Part shown: piece by piece, positions 14,743 to 20,100 of the stretch
How the letters are laid out: each line of letters opens with the position of its first letter
How positions within the stretch are numbered: the stretch's first letter is position 1
Source of the DNA: an uncultured Prevotella sp.
Lineage (GTDB): Bacteria; Bacteroidota; Bacteroidia; Bacteroidales; Bacteroidaceae
Reading direction: 5' to 3'
NCBI GenBank assembly: GCA_946623195.1
Contig: CAMOQW010000021.1
Span: forward strand, 1 to 21,867
Length of the DNA: 21,867 bases
Program-made: the position numbers and the translations under genes
Notes under the pieces: model-generated
Database searches by the model: none
The model's input: the letters and a program-made list of their open reading frames with translations, nothing else
Told to the model about the DNA's origin: nothing

Positions 14743-16512
14743 ATGAAGAAGATTGCAAAACTCATGACAGTGCTGGCTATGACAGCCTTCACATTCACCA
14801 GTTGCGAGGACGTGCCCAATCCTTTTGGCACCGTAGCACCTCCCGACAGCCAGGAAAGCATTGTGGTCACGCCCAGCGGTAGCGGTACTGCTGCCGACCC
14901 GTACAATGTGGCGGGCGTCATAGAAGCCACCAAGAATCTGGCTGCTGGCGAAACGACGACAACAGACTACTATGTTTCGGGCTACGTGGTCAATGTTGCT
15001 CAGTTTAACGAGCGCTATAATAGTCTGAGCTACTATATAGCTGATGATGAAGACGGCGAGACCGACCGCTTCTATGTCTATAGCGGCAGCGGACTTAACG
15101 GCGCTGCATTCAGTTCGGTAGACGACCTGCCCTTAGGCACTCACGTCACCGTGCGAGGCAAGATCACCAACTATAACGGCACCATCGAGTTCCAGAGTCA
15201 GAACACCATCGTGGAGCTGAACGGCGAGACGAGCGGTGGCAATACGGAACCGGTTGCAGATGCAGAAGGTGACGGTACGCTGGAGAAGCCCTACAACATT
15301 GCCGGCGTCATCCAGTATATCAACACGCTGGGAAGTGACAACAACTCACCCATACAGGTGTACATCAAGGGTAAAATCTCAGAAATCAAAAACGAATACG
15401 TGGCCGACAACTTCGGCAATGCAACATTCTACATTTCTGACGACGGCACGACCGCCAACCAGTTCTACTGCTATCGCACCCTCTATTTAGGCAACGAGAA
15501 ATACACTGCCGGCAAGACACAGATCAAGGTGGGTGACGATGTCATCATCTGCGGCAACGTGGTCAACTATCGCGGTAACACTCCGGAAACTGTTCAGAAT
15601 GCTTCTTACCTTTACTCGCTCAACGGTGTCACTGCCGGAGAGACTCCAGACACACCTCAGCCCGGCGAAGCAAAGGGTAGCGGAACCGAGCAAGACCCGT
15701 TCAACGTAGCAGCAGCGGTGGCCAAGTGTCAAGAAGTGGGCGAGACGGCCTCCACAGAAAAATACTACATCAAAGGCATTGCCGATGCAGACTACACGGT
15801 CAGCAGCTACAAGAATGTAGAGGTAGACATCGTTGACACAGAGGGCTCTGCAGAGAAATTCAAGGTGTTCCGCGTGAAAGACAAAGACGGCAAAGGCATC
15901 AGGGAGGGCTACAAGATAGCCAAGGGCTCTACCATTATAGTCTACGGTCCCGTAGTCAATTACAAGGGCAACACACCTGAGACGGCAACCGGCGCATACC
16001 TTGTCAGCGTTAACGGCCAGGCTCCGGAGTTAGACGGTGAGAGTGGCGGCAACGAGCAAGGCGGCAACGAGCAAGGCGGTGGCAGCGAAGTGAGCGGCAA
16101 TGCCATTACGGTGGTAACTGCCGATTTGGGGCTGGGCAATCAGGATAAGCCGACAACCCTTACTCTGAACGACGGAACGACACTGACCTTCGACGGCGGC
16201 GGCAACACCAATGCCCCAGCCTACTATAATACCGGCACGGCACTGCGCATGTATCCGAAGAACACGATGACCATCAATGCCGGCACTAAGACCATTGCCG
16301 CCATCGAAATAGTCTGCGACAACTATAACGGCACCATCTACAATGCCAGTGGAGACATCACGGTCAACAATACAAAGATGACCGTCAGCGGCGACAACCT
16401 GACATTCACGGGGCCCAACGCCTCGACAGCCACCGTTTCCAACGTGTCGGAAACTACCGGCGCGCCCAGCCAGTTGCGCATGAAGACCATCACGATTACC
16501 TACGCAAAATAG
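14743..16512 (+). CDS. Lipoprotein with three DUF6359 (OB-fold-like) repeats
   Basis: The 589-residue protein has a lipoprotein signal peptide (TFTSC, lipidated Cys21). Three related domains start near residues 46, 175 and 310, each opening with a GSGT..DPYNVAGV-type motif. Each continues with YY[VI][SK]G and a closing G..V...G.[VI].NY.G segment, most alike in repeats 2 and 3 (NYRGNTPE, NYKGNTPE). This pattern fits DUF6359, an OB-fold type related to domains beside nucleases such as YhcR. A GGNEQGGNEQGGGSE linker (about 430-447) leads to a beta-rich C-terminal domain (about 452-589) ending in TITITYAK; I do not recognise it by name. It is the last gene of the receptor operon. Binding of nucleic acid by the repeats is inferred. 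Confidence 0.82.
   Translation: MKKIAKLMTVLAMTAFTFTSCEDVPNPFGTVAPPDSQESIVVTPSGSGTAADPYNVAGVIEATKNLAAGETTTTDYYVSGYVVNVAQFNERYNSLSYYIADDEDGETDRFYVYSGSGLNGAAFSSVDDLPLGTHVTVRGKITNYNGTIEFQSQNTIVELNGETSGGNTEPVADAEGDGTLEKPYNIAGVIQYINTLGSDNNSPIQVYIKGKISEIKNEYVADNFGNATFYISDDGTTANQFYCYRTLYLGNEKYTAGKTQIKVGDDVIICGNVVNYRGNTPETVQNASYLYSLNGVTAGETPDTPQPGEAKGSGTEQDPFNVAAAVAKCQEVGETASTEKYYIKGIADADYTVSSYKNVEVDIVDTEGSAEKFKVFRVKDKDGKGIREGYKIAKGSTIIVYGPVVNYKGNTPETATGAYLVSVNGQAPELDGESGGNEQGGNEQGGGSEVSGNAITVVTADLGLGNQDKPTTLTLNDGTTLTFDGGGNTNAPAYYNTGTALRMYPKNTMTINAGTKTIAAIEIVCDNYNGTIYNASGDITVNNTKMTVSGDNLTFTGPNASTATVSNVSETTGAPSQLRMKTITITYAK
16043..16081 (+). repeat. Gly-Asn-Glu-Gln linker repeat
   Basis: GGCGGCAACGAGCAA is repeated almost exactly and followed by a third, changed unit (GGCGGTGGCAGC). 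It encodes the flexible linker between the third DUF6359 repeat and the C-terminal domain. Tandem identity at the DNA level suggests recent slippage expansion. Confidence 0.6.
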
Positions 16513-16587
16513 ACATCTTGCACTTGCTGGTTGGGTCTATACAAAATAGGCTCTGCTCCACAGTTCTGAAAAAAAAAACGGGAAAAT
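16513..16587 (+). other. Gap after the receptor operon
   Basis: No hairpin with a T-run is visible between the operon's last stop codon and the rpmE2 promoter. There is a run of ten A residues near 16569-16578 but no stem before it. The operon may end by Rho or read into rpmE2. Confidence 0.4.
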
Positions 16588-16618
16588 TTGGCCAGTTCGG
16601 AAAAAAGTCGTACCTTTG
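16588..16618 (+). promoter_or_regulatory. Promoter of rpmE2
   Basis: TTG at 16588-16590 (within TTTG) and TACCTTTG at 16611-16618 are separated by exactly 20 bases, a full consensus match. Transcription would start near 16625, leaving a leader of about 45 nt. Confidence 0.85.
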
Positions 16619-16670
16619 CAGCCCGTAATGTGGAACTATATCAAGTAACAATTAATAAGTAACAGTAAAA

Positions 16671-16925
16671 ATGAAAAAAGGTATTCATCCAGAAAACTAT
16701 CGCCCCGTCGTGTTCAAGGACATGTCCAACGGCGATATGTTCCTTTCGCGTTCTACCGCAAAGACTAACGACACCGTAGAATTCGAAGGCGAAACTTACC
16801 CCGTGGTAAAGATTGAAATTTCGAGCACTTCGCACCCGTTCTACACAGGTAAGAGCAAGCTCGTCGACACCGCTGGTCGCGTCGACAAGTTCATGAGCCG
16901 CTACGGTAAGGCTGCGAAGAAGTGA
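16671..16925 (+). CDS. rpmE2: 50S ribosomal protein bL31 type B
   Basis: The 84-residue protein matches the type B (zinc-independent) form of bL31 throughout: [22 protein letters not shown], then [25 protein letters not shown] and the basic end [12 protein letters not shown]. The CxxC zinc-binding cysteines of type A are absent. In many bacteria the B form replaces the A form under zinc limitation, but in Bacteroidetes it is often the only copy, so no zinc control is claimed. It has its own strong promoter and sits between the receptor operon and the nuclease lipoprotein gene. Confidence 0.95.
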   Translation: MKKGIHPENYRPVVFKDMSNGDMFLSRSTAKTNDTVEFEGETYPVVKIEISSTSHPFYTGKSKLVDTAGRVDKFMSRYGKAAKK

Positions 16926-16938
16926 GAATAAACGAATT

Positions 16939-16985
16939 CTTGATTTCAGTTTATCGAGCGTAAGCAGGCTCGACTGAAAGTCAAG
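16939..16985 (+). other. Long interrupted hairpin after rpmE2
   Basis: CTTGA-TTTCAGT at 16939-16950 and CGAGC at 16955-16959 pair with GCTCG at 16968-16972, ACTGAAA at 16973-16979 and TCAAG at 16981-16985. The stem has 17 base pairs, broken by a 4-base bulge (TTAT) on the left and a single G on the right, with an 8-base loop. No T-run follows, so it does not look like an ordinary terminator. It may stabilise the rpmE2 mRNA end or bind a protein. Confidence 0.55.
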
Positions 16986-17026
16986 GCTGCGAAGAAATAA
17001 GATATTTCACGCGAGAACAAGACATC

Positions 17027-17072
17027 AAAGGCGCGTTCCTGGGTAGTTGCATATGCCTAAGGTCGCGCCTTT
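17027..17072 (+). terminator. GC-rich hairpin upstream of the nuclease gene
   Basis: AAAGGCGCG at 17027-17035 pairs perfectly with CGCGCCTTT at 17064-17072 across a 28-base loop. The loop contains the palindrome GCATATGC and a possible inner CCT/AGG pairing. Only a short T-rich tail follows. It ends 20 bases before the nuclease start codon, so it could be an rpmE2 terminator, a weak bidirectional terminator, or an attenuator-like element acting on the nuclease. Confidence 0.45.
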
Positions 17073-17092
17073 ATCAGTTCAAGACCCCAACG

Positions 17093-18052
17093 ATGAAGAC
17101 TACTAAGCTAATCCTCCTTTTTACTGGCCTGCTGGCACTGACCGCCTGCGGTGACGACGAAGAACCCGTTGTCATCCATCATGGCGAAAGCACGCCTATT
17201 GACACCGGCAACAGCCGCAACGACAACCGCAATACCGGCGGTTCGTCTGAGGCAATGTCGCGTTATGAATTTCCAAAACTGAAGGGTGGCAACAGCCAGC
17301 TCATCGTTCATCGGGCCATCTTGAACGACATCAGCAAGGAACAAGGAGTCAACTACTGCGTAGAGTGGGACCCCGCCATCAGGGCCCAGCGTTGGAGCTG
17401 CTATCAGCTATACAGCAGCGTCAACTACAAAAATGGCGACAATGTCAGTCGCTACAGGGCCGACAACACCGGTTCGCTGCTTCCCTCCTGCCAATATCCC
17501 AACGACCCCGACTTAGCCGAGACATACCGGCTGACAGCCGACCCCTACAAGGCTTCAGGCTTTGACCACGGCCACATCTGCCCTTCGGCAGACCGCCTGA
17601 GGGCAACGGCGGCCAACTACCAGACATTTTTCATCACCAACATGCAGCCACAGCACAATGTCTTCAATGCCGGGCTGTGGGAGGATATGGAGAACCAGGT
17701 ACGCTCATGGGGCGGCAGCATGTATAGCGACACACTATATGTATGCAAGGGCGGCACCATTGACAGCGATGCCACCATCAGGGGGTATATCGGAAGCGGC
17801 GAAAACCGCATCCCCATTCCCAAATATTTCTTCATGGCCCTGTTCAGCAAGAAAGGCACCCAGTACAAAGCCATAGGCTTCTGGGTGGAACACCTGGACG
17901 ACGACCACAAAGGCGACGACCTGAAGAAATACTGCGTCAGCATCGACCGACTGGAAGAACTGACGGGTATCGACTTCTTCTGTAACCTGCCGGATGACGT
18001 AGAGGACCGTGTAGAGTCTACAGTGGCTATGGGTGACTGGGGGCTGCGATAA
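17093..18052 (+). CDS. Lipoprotein DNA/RNA non-specific endonuclease (NucA family)
   Basis: The 319-residue protein has a lipoprotein signal peptide (LLALTAC, lipidated Cys19) and a Ser/Asn/Gly-rich spacer to about 55. It therefore sits on the outer membrane, probably facing outward. The beta-beta-alpha-metal nuclease domain shows FDHGHICPSADR (157-168) with the general-base His161, and TNMQPQHNVFNAGLWEDMENQVR with metal-ligand Asn183. The usual DRGH reads DHGH here. Such enzymes cut single- and double-stranded DNA and RNA without sequence specificity. I see no consensus promoter directly upstream, so it may be read from the rpmE2 promoter through the hairpins. Its location close to OB-fold lipoproteins and a receptor fits nucleic acid capture (inference). 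Confidence 0.92.
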   Translation: MKTTKLILLFTGLLALTACGDDEEPVVIHHGESTPIDTGNSRNDNRNTGGSSEAMSRYEFPKLKGGNSQLIVHRAILNDISKEQGVNYCVEWDPAIRAQRWSCYQLYSSVNYKNGDNVSRYRADNTGSLLPSCQYPNDPDLAETYRLTADPYKASGFDHGHICPSADRLRATAANYQTFFITNMQPQHNVFNAGLWEDMENQVRSWGGSMYSDTLYVCKGGTIDSDATIRGYIGSGENRIPIPKYFFMALFSKKGTQYKAIGFWVEHLDDDHKGDDLKKYCVSIDRLEELTGIDFFCNLPDDVEDRVESTVAMGDWGLR

Positions 18053-18080
18053 TTTGTCTACACAAAAAATCCTAAAACTT

Positions 18081-18111
18081 TTGGTCATCCCAGAGAAAAT
18101 TCGTATCTTTG
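18081..18111 (+). promoter_or_regulatory. Promoter of the glutathione peroxidase-trxB operon
   Basis: TTG at 18081-18083 is followed after exactly 20 bases by TATCTTTG at 18104-18111. The transcript would start near 18118, about 43 bases before the first start codon. I could not recognise a binding site for an oxidative-stress regulator. Confidence 0.8.
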
Positions 18112-18160
18112 GACACAATTAAGATGTCACTACACAATTATTAATCAATAAAAACTAGAA

Positions 18161-18715
18161 ATGAAAACTGTTTACGATTTCACTGTCAAGGACAGAAAAG
18201 GTAAAGATGTATCACTGAAGGAGTACGCTAACGAAGTGCTGCTGATTGTCAACACCGCTACCAAATGCGGTTTCACCCCTCAGTACGATGAATTGGAGAA
18301 ACTTTATAAGGACTATCACAGCGAAGGGTTCGAGATTCTCGACTTCCCCTGCAACCAGTTCGGACAGCAGGCTCCCGGCACCGACGAGAGCATCCATGAA
18401 TTCTGCAAGCTGAATTTCGGCACCGAATTCCCACGCTTCAAGAAAATCAAGGTCAACGGCGAGGATGCCGAACCGCTCTATAAGTTCCTGCAGGAGCAGA
18501 AGGGCTTTGCCGGCTGGGATCCCGACCACAACCTGACCGCCATCTTGGACGACATGCTATCGAAGGCCGACCCCGACTACAAGCAGAAGCCCGACATCAA
18601 GTGGAACTTCACCAAGTTCCTTATCAGCAAGAAAGGTCAAGTTGTCGCCCGCTTTGAGCCGACCACCAGCATCGCCGTCATCGAAGAGCAGATCAAGGCA
18701 GAATTAGCCAAATAA
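18161..18715 (+). CDS. Glutathione peroxidase family thiol peroxidase
   Basis: This cytoplasmic peroxidase reduces hydrogen peroxide and organic hydroperoxides. The 184 residues show the catalytic triad of the family: peroxidatic Cys36 in NTATKCGFTPQY, Gln70 in FPCNQFGQQ, and Trp148-Asn149 in KWNFTKFL. It is a Cys, not selenocysteine, form. Cys82 in HEFCKLNFGTEFP aligns with the resolving Cys of thioredoxin-dependent GPx enzymes, so thioredoxin rather than glutathione is the likely electron donor. That fits the next gene, trxB, 18 bases downstream in the same operon. No signal peptide is seen. Confidence 0.93.
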   Translation: MKTVYDFTVKDRKGKDVSLKEYANEVLLIVNTATKCGFTPQYDELEKLYKDYHSEGFEILDFPCNQFGQQAPGTDESIHEFCKLNFGTEFPRFKKIKVNGEDAEPLYKFLQEQKGFAGWDPDHNLTAILDDMLSKADPDYKQKPDIKWNFTKFLISKKGQVVARFEPTTSIAVIEEQIKAELAK

Positions 18716-18733
18716 TATCTGCATCAAATAAGC

Positions 18734-19672
18734 ATGAAGATGGAAAAGACCAAATGTTTGATTATTGGCAGCGGTCCCGCAGGGTACACCGCTGCTATTT
18801 ATGCTTCCAGAGCCAATCTGAACCCTATAGAGTATAGCGGACTACAGCCTGGCGGACAGTTGACTCAGACTACAGAGGTTGAGAATTTCCCAGGCTATCC
18901 GCAGGGAGTAGACGGCAACCAAATGATGATGGACCTTCGCGAACAGGCCGAGCGATTCGGCACCGACATCCGCGATGGGTACATCGAGAAAGTAGACTTT
19001 TCGCAGCGCCCCTACAAGCTCTGGGCTGACGACGGAACAGAACTGGAAGCCGACACGGTGATTATTGCCACAGGTGCTTCAGCCAAATATCTGGGACTGG
19101 ACGATGAGCGCAAGTACAACGGACAAGGCGTTTCTGCCTGCGCCACCTGCGACGGTTTCTTCTACCGCAAGAAGACTGTCGCTGTAGTAGGCGGCGGCGA
19201 TACAGCCTGCGAAGATGCCCTCTATCTGGCAGGACTGGCCAAGAAAGTGTACCTCATTGTCCGCAAGCCTTTCCTCCGAGCCTCGAAAGTGATGCAACAG
19301 CGTGTCATGGAGCGCGAAAACATTGAGATATTGTTCGAGCACAACACATTGGGCCTCTTTGGCGAGAACGGCGTAGAAGGTGCTCATCTGGTGAAGCGCA
19401 AGGGCGAAGCCGATGAACAGCTCGTGGACATCCGGATTGACGGTTTCTTCCTGGCTATCGGACACAAGCCCAACACCGATATCTTCCGTGAATGGCTGGA
19501 GACCGATGAGGTCGGTTATCTGAAGAAGATTGACGGCACGCCACGCACCAAACTGCCCGGCATTTTCGTGGCTGGCGACTGTGCCGATCCCGTCTACCGG
19601 CAAGCCATCAGTGCAGCCGGCTCAGGCTGTCAGGCTGCCATCGAGGCAGAACGCTTCCTGCTGAACCAATAG
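18734..19672 (+). CDS. trxB: Thioredoxin reductase
   Basis: This cytoplasmic flavoenzyme transfers electrons from NADPH through FAD to thioredoxin. The 312 residues show the FAD-binding IIGSGPAGYTAAIYASRA near the N-terminus, the redox pair CATC at 136-139 (ACATCDGFFYR), the NADPH-binding VVGGGDTACEDA, and the C-terminal GIFVAGDCADPVYRQ flavin motif. Length and order match low-molecular-weight bacterial TrxB. A second Met two codons downstream (18740) could also serve as start. It is the last gene of the peroxidase-trxB operon and is followed by a strong terminator. Confidence 0.96.
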   Translation: MKMEKTKCLIIGSGPAGYTAAIYASRANLNPIEYSGLQPGGQLTQTTEVENFPGYPQGVDGNQMMMDLREQAERFGTDIRDGYIEKVDFSQRPYKLWADDGTELEADTVIIATGASAKYLGLDDERKYNGQGVSACATCDGFFYRKKTVAVVGGGDTACEDALYLAGLAKKVYLIVRKPFLRASKVMQQRVMERENIEILFEHNTLGLFGENGVEGAHLVKRKGEADEQLVDIRIDGFFLAIGHKPNTDIFREWLETDEVGYLKKIDGTPRTKLPGIFVAGDCADPVYRQAISAAGSGCQAAIEAERFLLNQ

Positions 19673-19750
19673 ACAGCCTTCAGACAGCCTTCAGGACTCA
19701 GTGCTGATATTCCTTCCACTCTCAGGCACTTTCAGGAACTCTCAGGCTGC
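19673..19750 (+). repeat. Short CAG/TCAGG-rich repeats after trxB
   Basis: ACAGCCTTCAG is present twice in direct succession (19673-19683 and 19684-19694). The next 50 bases carry CTCAGGC, TTCAGGA and CTCAGGC units. The tract lies between the stop codon and the terminator and codes for nothing visible. Confidence 0.6.
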
Positions 19751-19759
19751 ATACCATCA

Positions 19760-19792
19760 AAGAAGCCTCGCTTCACAGCGAGGCTTCTTTTT
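19760..19792 (+). terminator. Intrinsic terminator of the peroxidase-trxB operon
   Basis: AAGAAGCCTCGC (19760-19771) and GCGAGGCTTCTT (19778-19789) form a perfect 12-base stem with a TTCACA loop, followed directly by TTT. On the minus strand the end reads into GATGG rather than T, so it works best for the plus strand. Confidence 0.92.
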
Positions 19793-20100
19793 AAAAACTA
19801 AATTAATCAACCATAAACCTTAACCATTAAAAATCTCTTGAGTAACGAGGCATCACAGCCTCAATGAAAAGTATCAAGATGCGCTCATCTTTTTACGTTT
19901 GCAAAGATAATGCATATTCCCTGATTATAGGTTCACATAAAATTATTTATAGTTTAAAAATCGTTATTTATACGTTTTGTCAACCTAAAATAGCGAAAAT
20001 TAAACCAAAATCATCCCTTTTACGAAACTTTCACACGATTTTTAGCTAAATTTGGAAGAAAAAGCGTACCTTCGCAACCGTAATAACCAACAAACGGACA
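19793..20100. other. AT-rich gap with possible small-RNA structure
   Basis: No protein gene is supported; a 61-codon frame at 19864-20049 lacks family features and has skewed AT-rich codons. Two small hairpins sit at 19847-19862 (GAGGC, ATCACA, GCCTC) and 19876-19891 (AAGATG, CGCT, CATCTT, then TTT). A minus-strand TATCTTTG box lies at 19909-19902, pointing toward the trxB terminator, without a clear -33 TTG. The right part (19930-20050) is very AT-rich and precedes the regulator gene. Confidence 0.4.
20067..20074 (+). promoter_or_regulatory. -7 box of the hybrid regulator gene
   Basis: TACCTTCG, one base from TAnnTTTG, lies 26 bases before the start codon at 20101. No TTG is found 20 bases upstream (one occurs 12 bases away at 20052-20054), so the -33 element is poor. 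Confidence 0.5.
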
